This document shows, one piece after another, positions 12,141-26,500 of a stretch of DNA of 60,000 nt. Position numbers and translations under genes: made by a program. The number at the start of each line of letters is the position of its first letter. Position 1 is the first letter of the stretch. The stretch lies in assembly GCF_964340395.1 (NCBI RefSeq), contig NC_135568.1, forward strand, positions 8,239,780-8,299,779, read 5' to 3'. Source of the DNA: Glandiceps talaboti. Taxonomy: Eukaryota; Hemichordata; Enteropneusta; Spengelidae. The notes beneath the pieces were generated by a model that saw only the letters and a list, made by a program, of their open reading frames with translations, searched no databases and was not told the DNA's origin.

Positions 12141-13662
12141 TAATTAAATTGCAAGTCTTTGCATTAACTTTGTCTCATTCCTGCTTACCACAAGCAAGTA
12201 AATGCATCAGTGTTTTTTCATGGGTCGTAACACACATACACAAACTTGCATACCTAAACATACACTATCAAAGCAATAAACAAGACACATATTACTGTAC
12301 AATGTATAGACGCATTTTAATGCTATTTTTCATATGATTCTGTGGAGTACATGTAAACCAAACTAATATACCCATGATCGTATATTGCATGTTGGTGTTT
12401 TCATCTCGTTTCTCTATTAAAAGAATCAGGTCAAAGGTCAAAGAATATACAACTAATTAATATTCACATTAGAATCATCAAGAGCAACAATATATTTTCA
12501 CTGGAAAATGAGACACATCCTGCTCCACGCACCACCCCTGTGGTAAAATGGGAGATCCCAGTGGAGAAGAGACACAAAGAGCAAATGAAATCATTTGATG
12601 ATCATCTCATCGGATAGTGTTTGTGAAGTGGATATGATTTTTATTTACAATTCCATTTTCGATCTTTACAATAAACCTCACAGAATTAAACACATTAAAG
12701 GTAAAAAGATAAACTAAAAAAGTTGTACATGAACCTGACACTCCACAAGATATCGTAAGAAGCAGACTCTTTCAAAATCAAATGCATTTTCTTGAACTAC
12801 TATCATTTGCTCATAATTGCAGCATTAAATCTACGTAGTCAAAAGCTGAAATAAAGAAATGAGAACCCTATCAGAACATCTCTCAAAATGACCACAGAGG
12901 GCAGTAAATAAATTACTTAATAATCTATCCTCTTGTTTTCGCATAAACACTTTAAATCAGGTACTGAGTTGGCAAATCAACTTCATCTTCACAATTTCTT
13001 TTAACTTCAAACTTAAAAGTGTTATCTTAACCTATAGATGAACAAAATAAAACACGGCATATCTCTGAAACTTCAAAAAAATGTGTGATTGAAGTATCTC
13101 TTCTGAATGTCTCACTGGATTTCTCACTGTATGTTACTGTGTTCCTGTCAGACTGCATGTCAGTATTTATCACCATGTATGGTACTATATTCTTGTCAGT
13201 GTGCATGTCTGTGGTTGCCAGTATGTAAGACATTTCCTGTCCATTCCTCAATCCAGGTCAGCATCTGTCACTGTATGTGACTTTTTCCTGTCAATGTATG
13301 TGTATATATGTCACTGTATGTAATTATTTCCTGTCGATGTATGTGTGCATTTGTCACCATATGTGACTATTTCCTGGACTATGAAGTCCAAGTGTGTCTT
13401 ACTCAATAGATATTCGTCACCAAGTCTATATCTATTGCAACAGTTCCTACTTAAATATCAAACTGTATGTGTCAACATTTGTCACTACTTCTGTCCCTAG
13501 AACTTTCTCTGGGCGACTACCTCGAGTGTCATAACTTCTACAGTAGTCAGTGTAGTAAGACAGTTAGAATGTCAATGTGTTCATTTGAGTTTGATATCTG
13601 AACACTTTTCTTATGTATGAGTGTCACTTTATCTATGACTGTGCCACAGAAATGGATGCATT

Positions 13663-13665
13663 AGG

Positions 13666-13710
<45 letters not shown>
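13663..13710. repeat. (TG)n microsatellite
   Basis: Uninterrupted dinucleotide run of about 48 bases. Confidence 0.95.
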
Positions 13711-13712
<2 letters not shown>

Positions 13713-14339
13713 GTATCTGTTAGCCCTATACAGATATTTGATATGGTAAGATAGACATGTCCAGGCAAGAATTACATCTACAGCTTCGACTGATGTCTAA
13801 TTCAATACTAGTAGGTACATTGATGTATACTATGTGTTATAAATCACCACCATATACCATTTCATTTCATAGTATAAAACAGCTGTAAGACTAACAAACT
13901 ATCATCCGTTCCTGTAAAATTAATTCCAGAGACTGTCTATGATCAGTGTATATTATCATGCAATCTGTCAATCAATCATATTTATGAAGAATTTCATTTT
14001 GGGAATTTGGAAGGGCTTAACTCAAAATACAGTTAGAATCCTGGTGTCATACATACAATGATCTTAGATGTATGTTCACTGAGATTCTCCCACTGCACAT
14101 TTTCAATTCCGTATCACAAAATTTCATTTCCTTCATCAAAGACTTGGGATTCATTGCCAGGTTCTCACATTAGTGTGGTCCTATAAGTGAAGCCATACAT
14201 TACATCACTCTTTTGTCCTAAACCAACTTTTTTTTTTTATATCTGTATCACAAAGCTGTTTCTCTTTCCAAATGTTAATCCTAACCCAAACTGTTCCTTT
14301 AAGTAGTCCAATTAAACACAAATTCATCATTTTAAATAT

Positions 14340-14345
14340 TTTATT
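14340..14345 (-). terminator. Candidate polyadenylation signal for DNAJC13 (minus-strand AATAAA)
   Basis: About 1.5 kb past the DNAJC13 stop on the minus strand. Other TTTATT motifs on the plus strand exist further left, so the choice is uncertain. Confidence 0.2.
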
Positions 14346-14624
14346 TCCAGATATATATACATCTAATAGGGGCATCTGAAATTTCAAACCTGATTTGGGT
14401 ACTGGTAATATCTCATCTTGACCACTCACTTTATTTGCAACTTTACTCAAATAGTGTACACCTTCATTTGCATATGTTGTGTTTTGCATGCTGAACTTCA
14501 AATGCATGTATGATGTTTGGTTTTAGGCACTTTATGTAGTATCCCCAAATTGTCTGCATTTCATGTTATGGAAGGTACGTTGATGTACAATTTTACAAGC
14601 CATTGATTGGTTAACTTTCATAAC

Positions 14625-15150
14625 CCCTGTAGGCCACTGTAGTAGACTTCCATGACCCCTGTAGGCCACTGTGGTAGACTTCCATGACCCCTGTAAGCTG
14701 CTGTGGTAGACTTCCATGGCCCCTGTAGGCCACTGTGGTAGACTTCCATGACCCCTGTAGGCCACTGCAGTAGACATCCATGACCCCTGTAGGCCACTGT
14801 AGTAGACTTCCATGACCCCTGTAGGCCACTGCAGTAGACTTCCATGACCCCTGTAGGCCACTGCAGTAGACTTCCATGACCCCTGTAGGCCACTGTAGTA
14901 GACATCCATGACCCCTGTAGGCCACTGCAGTAGACTTCCATGACCCCAGTAGGCCACTGCAGTAGACATCCATGACCCCTGTAGGGCACTGCAGTAGACT
15001 TCCATGGCCACTGTAGTAGACATCCATGACCCCTGTAGGCCACTGCAGTAGACTTCCATGACCCCAGTAGGCCACTGTAGTAGACTTCCATGACCCCTGT
15101 GGGCCACTGTAGTAGACTTCCATGACCCCTGAAGGCCACTTTACTAGTAT
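14625..15150. repeat. Minisatellite, 32-bp unit, about 16 copies
   Basis: The unit has the cores gtaggccactgtagtagac and ttccatgacccct. Because 32 is not a multiple of three and the unit has no stop in any minus frame, all three minus frames stay open for 170-200 codons. These are repeat translations, not genes. The array lies in the presumed 3' UTR or flank of DNAJC13. Confidence 0.95.
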
Positions 15151-15479
15151 GTCAGGCGCCATCTTTGACATACTCACATCATGATGTAAACATGCTGTCC
15201 AACACTTGTGGTCCCCAATCGCCACAACAATAAAGATTTAGTACCATTTTTATGAGCTAATTAGAGATTTGAAATCCTTGTTTGGCCTGTTTTTTTTTTA
15301 GTGTACCTCCAGGAATGCCAGAAAGTAAACCTGGATTACACAGAGGTCACAAAAGTGGCAAATTCTGTGAAAACTGTGAGCAAAACAGTGGACTTTATGA
15401 CAACAATGCATTATGGGAAATGACACATCAATCAAGGAATTTGATTGTGGATGTCGTTCTCCCTGATATGAATCTTACG

Positions 15480-15815
15480 GAGTTAGACATCTGGAATTGC
15501 TGTGGATTTCTCCTGGGTTTCAATCCATATGGAGTGAGACATCCGGAAGAACTAATTATGGACTTCTTCTCGATTGTCATCCATATGGAATGAGAAATTT
15601 GGAATTGCTATGGACTTCTTCCGGATTTGAATTCAGGCATCCGGAAGAACTCATTATGGACTTCTTCCTGATTTCCATGCATATTGAGACATCAGGTAAA
15701 ACTAATTACAGACTTCTTCCCGTTTTTCATCCGTACACAATGAGACATCTGGAATAGCTAATTATGGACTTCTTCCTGATTTGAATCCGCATAGAGTGAT
15801 ACATGTGGAATAGAA
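15480..15815 (-). repeat. Tandem repeat of the DNAJC13 last codons plus stop
   Basis: Five or six diverged units of about 60 bp. On the minus strand several units re-encode the terminal pattern: D-x-x-x-E-E-V-H-N followed by TAG (DSNQEEVHN, DDNREEVHN), or a near version (DEKREEVCN), against the true end [12 protein letters not shown]. Confidence 0.8.
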
Positions 15816-15913
15816 CTAATCATGGATTTCTTCGTGACTGGTATCCATAGGTGGTGGTGCACTGGGCATAGCACTAGCACTCCCCTGTGTTAAGTAGCCA
15901 GCAACTCCAGGAC
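15816..15913 (-). CDS. DNAJC13: DNAJC13 exon E35 (terminal)
   Basis: The acceptor is ctctaaatag. The exon reads [20 protein letters not shown], then [11 protein letters not shown] and a TAG (complement of 15816-15818). The Pro/Ser-rich C-terminus matches the family, and the last codons are acidic. Confidence 0.93.
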
Positions 15914-18900
15914 CTATTTAGAGTAAAATGTAAAAAAAAAAACAGTCAATAGTTGAATGTTTTGGGGAAAAAAAAAATATTCTTTATCACTCATGATAAA
16001 TGTCATGAATCTGTGATCAAATTATTTTCACAGAAATGACAGAAGAGATTCCTTTAAACCATGTCTTGGTTGAAATTACTATAAAATCAATTTTAACCCA
16101 ACATGAATGTCACTTATTTGGGGTGGGGGTGAAAAGTTCATAGGTCAAGCAAGAGTTCATAGGTCACTGTTGTGACATTAAAATGGCCGATTAATTTTTC
16201 ACCCAACATAAGTTTCACTTTCTTTGGGTAAGAGGTTTATTGTTATGGCATACATGAATCTTTACCCAATATCAATGTCACTTTTTGAGGCAGAGTTCAT
16301 AGGTCAAGCAAGAGTTCAAAGGTTACTCCTTTGGTTCATATGCATTGACATTGATCAAGCATTCAATTTTCACTATCTTCCGAGTATTCATAAGCAAAGA
16401 GTTCATAGGTCATTGCTATGGTAACAAACCTGTCAGATATCCTGCCACGTTGGTTTCCGTGATAAACAGGTCATGTTTTTGGTCCTTGTAGGAACTCCAT
16501 ACGTCAGATTTCTCTAATAATGCCGTAACCTAGGTAAAGAAAGCAAACATCTCAAAATCAACATACAGTCAAATTTAGTTTTCCATATTTGGTTGTTTTG
16601 GGGTCAAATGTAGAATTCTAGTACTTTCAAATCTATTATAACGTTAAGTCCTGGTGTCAAAAATCATGAAATTATTCTCCAGAACCCATAGTTTATGAAA
16701 ATTTCTCTATTTCCGGGAGTGATATTTCTTTTTTTTAATAGTGTTATTTACTCTCCAAATTAGTGTCTCATGTTCATTAGTACAACAACATACATAACAC
16801 CACTTTAGTGTGTAATTTGAGACTAATTAGTATTCAGTTATGCAAATTACCAAGAATCATTTGGTATTCAAATGTCATGAGCATATTCATAGCCCTCAGA
16901 TTGCACAGTTTGACTCTTTGAATGTGTTCAATAAAAAATATAGTTTTTACACAAGTTGTGTCTATGTCATTAGTTTTGCTGTCCTCAAAAATATGTCCAA
17001 ACTTCTGCCATTATTTTCCCCTCCATTTCATAAATTATGCTTGAGCCATAGCAACCAGGTCATGACCTCTGTAATTTTGGCAGCCATCTTGTTTGTACAA
17101 GCTATACAATGACCTTTGACCCTTCTCATACTCACTTCTTCTCCATATTTGAGACTGGTTGTCATGGCTTTCAGTGACTTGACAATCTGAGCTTTAGTAG
17201 CGGAAGGGTTTTCCAGCATGTCTAAAGATGAATCTAAAAGCCTCAGTAGAATTGGAACTAAGTCAACTTTTAAAGCCTGTAACCAAGGAAACAATACAAC
17301 ATTATACCAGGTACGAGCCAAGTTCAACTAAAAAAGGGAATACATACTTTGGTCATTCTATGTCATGACAATGTGTGTATCTATGGCACTGGTTCTGCTG
17401 TGTCAAAACGTTCAAAATTGCCATTTTTTCCCTGATTTTTCTTTGATATTACTGGTGCTGGTATAATTATGTTATTCTCCAACATTTTTCTTCATTCAGA
17501 TGCAAAATGCTCATGACCTAAGGGTTGTCACCACAAGTTGCTAGACGAGTGACAAAGGCCCCTGAGGTCACTCATATTTTCTTTGGCTGAACGAACAAAA
17601 ATATTGGGGATAACATCAAAACATGTCACTCTAGGATGTAACTTTTAAGGTACACCATGTTGGAGCGCCCTCAACCGACCCCTTTAGAAGATGATTATGA
17701 TATGGCTTACAAGAGACAAGACATTTGTGAAATATTAAGATGTACTGACAAAGGTATAAACCTGAATTATGTTACTCGGTAAAGAGGCAAGAAATGTTTA
17801 GGTTTTCTGTGGCAGAATACAGTTTGTAAAGAAACTGGAAAGTTGCTGTCAGCAGTGGACCTCAAGTCATGAAAAATGTACACAACACATCCTGTTTGAT
17901 GGGTTGTAGTATACAACTTATCTGTGATAGAGGGCAGTAGACACCTCAACTTATATGCGTGATAGAGGGCAGTATACACCTCAAACTTATTTGGGTGATA
18001 GAGGGCAGTAAACAACTTACCTGCGCTACTAGATCATCTTGATCTTTTTGGAACATCTTATGTAAAGCTTCACATGCAAGACCAATCATATCACGTCGTA
18101 TCTTCATTCCCATGATAATCTGACCAATACACTCTGTCTGCGCCATAGCAGTAACACAAATCTAACAAAAGAATGAGTGATGCAAATATTACAGCTGTAT
18201 CAGGATGCAATACACAGTTAATCTTGTATAATACTACTGTGGCAGTCGAAGTTTCGGCTTACAAAGACAGGCACAAAGGAAAACCATTGTTCTGACATGG
18301 TAGATTACACTGACAGCAGTGCCTCTGTTGTGTGGATATAATCACCCTGTAATCAAAATACTACTCTGGCAATTGAGGTCTCAGTTTGCTAAGACAGACA
18401 CAAACTAAAACTATTGTTCAATGTGATAGATTACACAAGTAACTGACAGCGTGCCTCTGTTATGTGGATATAATAACCAGCTCAGATAAAACCAACCTTG
18501 CCTTTGTTCCTCTTAAAGTAAATCAAGAGGTATAAATGCTTGTCCCGTTATAGGTCTGTGCGAAATTTACTAAGAGTATGGAAAGTGTTTTGAGTACAAA
18601 ATTGACTGTGAGAGGGCGCTATACATGACAGAACTCCAAGTTGCTTGAATGTCAGTGTAGCGTACTCTGAGTATTTGTATGAAACAGAGTGCCGCAGTGT
18701 TCTCTGAGGTTGTACTTTCACGAGTGTGGCAAAAAACACCACACAAGTGCAAGTGCAAATACCCCAAATTCCACACTAGGATTCTGCTGTTATTACATGT
18801 GGTTTACAAAAATAGATAATTTCGTAAAAAAATATATAATAACGTCGTTCATTTGATCTTGCATACAGAGAATGATTATTTGTATAAAGGAACGCAATAA

Positions 18901-21900
18901 TTTCAGTACTGCACTGAAGTGCAAATAACACTAATTTGCATATTTACCAGTACAACTAATCTCTGTACATGTGAATTATGCATTTTTATCATTTGAAGTA
19001 AAGTTGAATTCCGTACACCAATGGTGGACTCTATTATTTCAAATCAGAACTGAATGAATACTTACCCCACTGTCAGCTATTTGGAATATGACTTTGATGG
19101 TAGATCTGGGTATTGCATCATTTCTGGAACTCATACATTGGAAGATCTTGGGTATATGACCTAAAGGTGGCAGTTGGTCAGCGAGAATAGGTTGTGCCAT
19201 GAATAATGACACCACAGCCGTTGTCACGGTTTCTAAAACTTCTCCCTGAAATGAAACAAAAATAATGCCAATGGTAGTCTATAAATTTGTGCTTTTTGGG
19301 TGGTCACATTTGGAAAGGTAACTTTATGGTCTTTGGTGGTTACTTTTGTTTAAAGGGACACAGTCTGTAACTTTATGGTCTTTGGTGGTTACTTTTGTTT
19401 AAAGGGACACAGTCTGTAACTTTATGGTATTTGGTGGTTACTTTTGTTTAAAGGGACACAGTCTGTAACTTTATGGTCTTTGGTGGTTACTTTTGTTTAA
19501 AGGAAAGTCTGAAATTTGTTTTATTTTATTTTATTTTATTTTTTTTTTTGGGGGGGGGAGGGGTGGTTACATTCATTTAAAGGGGCAGTCTGTAACTTTA
19601 TGTTTTTGTTGAAAGGCCTAGGGTGCCTTTACTAATATTTCTACAAACTCCCTCTAGCTGAGGATGCCTGCACTGGTATTTCTGTACACTTACTGAGGGT
19701 GCACGCATTGATATCAACTCCACATATTTCTGCATTAGTTCTATCATGAATTCTTTGGGTCTTCTAAGCACCCAGCTTGGTTGCGCTATAAACAGTCTTA
19801 GATAAACATCACCAATAGTTAGCTCGCCCTCTACGTCAGTGTAGACCACAGCAAAGTCTTCGGGTAATCTCCAGGTAACGTCCGGATCATCTTTCTGTGC
19901 TTTATAATGTCTATAAATAGCAAAATAATTGAAATTATGACAGTGCAGTATAAATAACAAACTTTATAGGTCTGAATAAATTTGGAAATTGTTTGAATTG
20001 TCGCCACTGAGATTTTGGGCCGAGAAATTGTCGTTCTTGTGGAAAACCTGCGTTTTTTGGTAGGGTAAAACTATAAGCACTACCATTGTTAAATACAGAT
20101 CAGGGAAATTTTTTCTATGGAACCCAGCCATTGTCACGATTGTAGAACCCAGACTGCAGTGGTAACAGTCTCATGGCCTAAGTACTCAGCGATCGACAAC
20201 CTCACAACTTACAACATAAAACCACAATACATATGACATTGTAGTGTTCTGAAAACCACATCACAACCTTTATACGTACACTAAAACAACATAACAAATA
20301 GCTACATCCATAAACTCCTCCACTGTCATTGGTAACTAGCCAGGTATAAAACCAACCAACCAATATGCAAATTAAGAGTAAACTTCAGAATGACATGACA
20401 AGTATCATTTGTCACTCGCCAAAATATGAATTTTAAATGTGAGAGACTTTGCTATCTGTTTGTAGCTTTACAAAGCTTTATCAAAACTTTATAAACATGG
20501 ACAGAATTGCCATGACTACAAACATGATTGATGTATGCAAATATCCACCATCACAAGACCAATGTATGCAAAATGTTCATCACATGATCAATGTATGTAA
20601 CTACCCATCCATCACATGATCAATGTATGCAACTACCCATCCATCACATGATCAATGTATGCAACTCCCAAACCATCACATGATCAATGTATGCCACTCC
20701 CAAACCATCACATGATCAATGTATGCCACTCCCAAACCATCACATGATCAATGTATGCAACACCCAAACCATCACATGATCAATACAGGTATGCAAATAT
20801 CCACCCATCACATAGGTATTTCCACCTACCTGTCTTTCATGTGTTTGACAGTTGCCGACACTTTCTCTCTAGACTCGTCATTCCAAATGAGTTCAGGGTT
20901 TTCATGGCTGCCTACAAACAAATACATGCATACAGTGTTCAGCACACATTTAACTCTTTGTCATAAGTTCAAGGCAATAAATGTGCATATTGCTCTTTGA
21001 ACAAAGACCTTACTACTGGTTTATAAGTTACACATATTGCCCTCAATAGCAGCTTCATTAGACGGGTTATTAATTACACATATTGCCCCAATATAGACTA
21101 CACTAAAGGGTTATTAATTACACATATTGCCCTCAATAAAGACTTTCAGCTTCTTTCAACCTATTTCATTCACTGCTTCATGCAAACCAGTGGCCACGAC
21201 ACACATTTTAGCCCTTACTTTGCCAAATCTAGTGCGCCCTCTTGTGGCAGTTACCGGAGAAGTAGCTGGAACTTCAGTAACCTGAATATTACATATCAAC
21301 ATATCCAATGTCTAATTATTTGTATTTTCACAATTTTCAGTAAATAAATTGTTGGTTTTCTCAGTCTGACTGAAAAATTACTACTCCAGTGACAACTAGT
21401 ACAGCTTTACATGTGTGAGAGCCCGTCCTCCATTAAGTTATATGTCAAATTCAATGAGTTTTTTGAAATTTTACACAAGTAGACAAATAAGGCCTGATGA
21501 AAAACATGTTCCGGTTACCCAACCCCACCTTGTTTTTCACGCTGGCCCTAAACTTTTTTTTTATATATTTGAGAAAAAAATAAAAAAATAGTGAAAATTG
21601 TGAAATCTCGACAGAAATAGTGGATACGGAAACTGAAATCAACTTGAAAAGACAATATAAAACTGTTCTTCCAATCTGTAATGGCTGTACATGTGATAAC
21701 AAGAAACCAATAACACAGAGACCATATGGAAAACAACAGAAAACATAACTACCTGAACTCGACACTCAAATATGAAAAAAAAAATATTTAAAAAAACGAA
21801 ACGAAAAATCTATCTATCACACCTATTCTAAAATTGAGAGTAATCGGAACCACACAACATTTTTTTAAAAAGTTAGCTTTTCCTTTGGGAGCTAAAAAAT

Positions 21901-23481
21901 GAGTCCATAAATTAAAAATCTTACCTTCAAACATGTGAACACTGGATTCAGGACTATCTCTCATAGCGTCCATGAATATACCAGGTAAGAATTTGCTGAG
22001 GACAATGCGTACACGGGGTCCAATTAACTTATCAGCCGTCATTTTGGAAAATAATTCTGCAGTTCTTTCTCTGACATTGGGATTGGTGGAATTACAGAAA
22101 AGATCTAGTAAGTATATCAGAGCACCTGTCAACAAAGCATAACAATACAAAATGGTAAATAACTGTATATGGATTCACTAGCTTTTCCAAAATTTGCCTC
22201 ATGGTGGCGCTCTACTTCCTGTCTGTGTGTACCTTGGGAGTATACATTGTATAGGTTACTTGGTTAAGGACATACAGTACTGCTGCTTTCCTCGATGTCT
22301 GAACAATACGAAAAACATCCATGATTTACACTTCTACAGAGTAACATAGGGACAGAGCTAAATGGTACTATGAGGTGATGATACCCCCAAATTGAGCGAG
22401 GGCGCTGTATTTTCAATTTCCTGTCTGCACTCTGAAATGGCTTATGCAAACTCTTCACTTGTCTTCTTCATTGGTACAGCCCACTTCAAGTTATGATTCT
22501 AAGGCTCTGTTTGATACAACCATGCAGCAACCAATAACTTGAATAAGAAAGTACACAATCTATACTTAGAAGATCAACACTTCTGACAACAATTTGTCCA
22601 AATGAAGTAAACCAGTTAAACGTCCAGCAACCAGATGTAGACACACGAGGGCGCTAATGTTTTGATGTCTGCATTTGATGTATGCATGGTGGTACTTTAG
22701 TTTGTTTCATTAAATTAGACAAAATGTTGCAAGAAACTGTATACATTCAATCTTGCTGGTGTAGCTTGAGCAGTTTCTCATTGGTTTCTGCATGGTTGTA
22801 TCAAACAGACCTGATGAACAGTAACTTGGAATGGGCTGTAGGTGAATGCCTTATATTGAAGTACATCGAATCTAACCAAGGACAAAATACAGATGTGTAA
22901 ACATTCAGAGTTTTAGTAAATATTGAGACTTGTACATCCAGCCGATGGTTGGATTACTTACATATATTGATATAAACTCTGGAACACAAGTAATAAACAA
23001 CAAGTATACATTTGTAAGACAAGCTGTCTCAGTTAGTTTTATAATAAACACTGACATTTCTTGTGAAGCTTTTGTTTCTGTTTTATGTCATCATTTACTG
23101 ATAAACAGAGTTCATCTAAAGTACACTTGTAAACTTTGGATAGAGTTGTGTTGAACTCAGTTTTAAGATGTCTCAATGGTTGTGTGTGTATGTATAAAGT
23201 ATGTATGTATGTATGTATAAAGTATGTATGTATGTATGTATGTATGTATGTATGTATGTATGTATGTATGTATGTATGTATAAGGAACTAATAAACCAGT
23301 CCGTTTAGAAATGTTCGGGTTGTCACCTGGCATTTCTCTGTCTCGCCAATATTTCCTTTGAAAAAGAATATTTATTCGAAACGTCGGATTTAACAGCTAT
23401 ATATACGGACTGGTTTATTAGTTCCTTATGCATTTCTTTATACTACAGTCCTAGCAGCATTATATATTTTTTATGTATGTA

Positions 23482-23555
<74 letters not shown>

Positions 23556-26500
23556 TGCGTGTGTGTGTGTGTGCATGCGTGTGTGTGCATGTGTAGACAT
23601 GCTTCAAAAGGGAACCATGTTTTTGCCAAATTCAAGATTAAGGGTTTCTATCTGTTAGAGTATTGAGAAATAGCATTACTTTGTTGACATCCTAATCCAG
23701 GCATCCAAAAACCAAATCAATATGCAAAATATACCACTTCAAGTCTACATAATCCACAAACTCAAATAAAATAAAATAATCCCATTTCATGAATTGTGTA
23801 ATATTCTGTCACAGTGTCTGAAAACATCCTATGGATAAAGCTTATAGTGAGACACATTGTATCACTGAAGAGTTGATATGAATACTTGATCTGTACCGGT
23901 CTATAACCAGTCTTGTACTGCTTATAGACACAGTAATTATTATGACTGGATTTGGACTGTTGTCAGTTCATTCTAGGTCCTGTCAAACTGGAGACACAAA
24001 ATGGAGAGTTGGTACCTACAGATAATCTGAATCATTTTGAGACCAGTCATATGTAAATCTGTTGTTATGTCAACAGCCAATCACAGGGGTGTATTTTACA
24101 GTGCTGCCAAATCAACCAATCAGATATGTTTCTCTGCATGTACTTCTCTGGCTATTTGCATATATGACATTGAACAGAGTACACAACTGTGATGTAACCT
24201 ATTCACAAGAATGTATCTCAAATTTTTCTTACAATTTTCCCATGACATCCAAGACCTTTGAACAACTTACTCAAAAACAATTCCTGGAAAACAGGATTTT
24301 ATTGTAAAAATATCTGAAATCAGTTGTTGAGTTCTACTTTGTGACTATATATGGTTGTCATGGAATTCTTGTATTCCTTGGGTGGTATAATGAGAATCCA
24401 CTACCAGAATGTATAAATAAGACAGAGGTAATGCTGTGTAGCTTCAGATTGGACTGGACACTGGAGTAGAGGCACTGTTATAGACTAGAGTCTACTAGCT
24501 GAGCTACATAGAAACTGTGCATCTAGCTGATGTTTGAGTTGTTCTACAAGTTCTGACATCTACAGAGTTGTTCTACAAGTTCTATACAGGTAATGTTGTA
24601 TTCCTACTGTGATTTACATTGATGTAAGTTGCATTGATGTTTCACTCTTGCAACATGTTTTGAACACAAATACAACAATATTTGACAAACTGTATCTCTT
24701 AGCCTGTCTCAAACTGCTAAAACTACCTACTACAATCTTCTACCAACTGTATCTCTTAGCCTGTCTAAAACTGTGCTAAAACTACCTACTACAATCCTCT
24801 ACCAACTGTATCTCTTAGCCTGTCTAAAACTGTGCTAAAACTACCTACTACAATCTTCTACCAACTGTATCTCTTAGCCTGTCTAAAACTGTGCTAAAAC
24901 TACCTACTACAATCTTCTACCAACTGTATCTCTTAGCCTGTCTAAAGCTGTGCTAAAACTACCTACTACAATCTTCTACCAACTGTATCTCAGCCTGTCT
25001 CAAGCTGTGCTAAAACTACCTACTACAATGTTCCACCAACTGTATCTCAGCCTGTCTCAAGCTGTGCTAAAACTACCTACTACAATGTTCCACCAACTGT
25101 ATCTCTTAGCCTGTCTCAAACTGCTAAAACTACCTACTGCAATCTTCTACCAACTGTATCTCTTAGCCTGTCTAAAACTGTGCTAAAACTACCTACTACA
25201 ATCTTCCACCAACTGTATCTCTTAGCCTGTCTAAAGCTGTGCTAAAACTACCTACTACAATCTTCTACCAACTGTATCTCTTAGACTGTCTAAAGCTGTA
25301 CTAAAACTACCTACTTATAGAATAGTTTCTCTATTGATCACAGTGTAATCTTTCACTCCCTGATTTTTAATTTATAGTACATTTCACCAGGGAAGTTTTA
25401 AGTAGAGTCTTCAGGATATCAACACTTTGGGATATCTAATCTGGTATAATAAACAAAGTTAGTAAAGTTGTATTGTGTTCTAGTTGCTAATTTAACATCA
25501 AATGTTGGAGTTGTTTGTTTACCATCCGAGTGAAGTGAGTAAGTGTATGTGTGTCATATTATCTGTGTAGTGACTAGCCAGCCTTAGTCTTATCAACAAT
25601 TTGCTTACAAAAAAAATCAGGGAGTGATCAATAGAGAAACTTGCTACTAGTAGGTAGTTTTAGCACAGCTTGAAACAGGCTAAGAGCTACATGTACAGTT
25701 GGTTGAAGATTGTTGTATTGTCACAATATCACTGTAGACTAACAATACCACAGACACAAAGCACACAGCAGGATCCTTTACCCAATCAATTTGAAAGTGA
25801 TGAAGTATTGCCATTATTTAACACTGGAGTAGAATCAGGCCTCTGATAGTAAAAATGTAATTACAGTGATACTTGATGAGTTCAATAGCTTCAATTGTTT
25901 ACTTTACAACTGATAATCAACATGGTAACTTATTAACCTCTACTAGCCACTGTGTGCTGCACGTCACCCTGATCATTGCTTCTTTTACATTTGAAGCTGT
26001 GTATGTGTGTAAAACATGTCTCACTAGTAAAACCCATGGTATCTTCATTTCTCCTGTAAAATGTCAAATTCTCAAATTATACCGTAACTTTTTAAGTCCT
26101 ATAACTCTTTAGATTCAAGTTATTTTCTTTCTTGTTTCAGTAACCATAACAACCTAGCATCAACAATGAAGACATTTGCATTCCAGTTGTTGGTACAGTA
26201 CTGTATTGTAGTCTGTGTTGTACAACTTTCACTGACTGTTGCCCAGCAACAAGATGAAGACACTAGGACTGATGGAGCTCAACGCTATGGAAATGGAATC
26301 CCTGGTATCCCAGGTAAATACTATTACATGTAATATTGATACATAGCACACATACATGTATTATACCATACAGTACAAAAAGTTCAAGTTCACCACTATT
26401 CTTTGTTAAAACTTCTCAAGTTCAACAATGTTAAAGATTGCCAATCCTCTTCCATGTCCAACACTGTCAAGGTTTTGAAATTCACAGAGTTGATGTATAA

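Larger units (their letters stand above)
12141..14600. other. Non-coding stretch, DNAJC13 downstream region
   Basis: No supported gene. It contains short repeats of the form catgtatgtgactatttcctgtc at 13050-13380 and a (TG)n run at 13663-13710. A minus-strand AATAAA (plus TTTATT at 14340-14345) could be a DNAJC13 polyadenylation signal. Confidence 0.5.

Noticed and set aside
14532-15225. Three overlapping open frames of 170-200 codons on the minus strand
   Set aside because: They are the three frames of a 32-bp minisatellite with no stop in any phase. No domain or codon bias.
15282-15757. Two plus-strand frames of about 90-100 codons
   Set aside because: Antisense of the repeated DNAJC13 C-terminus/3' UTR. 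No recognisable protein features.
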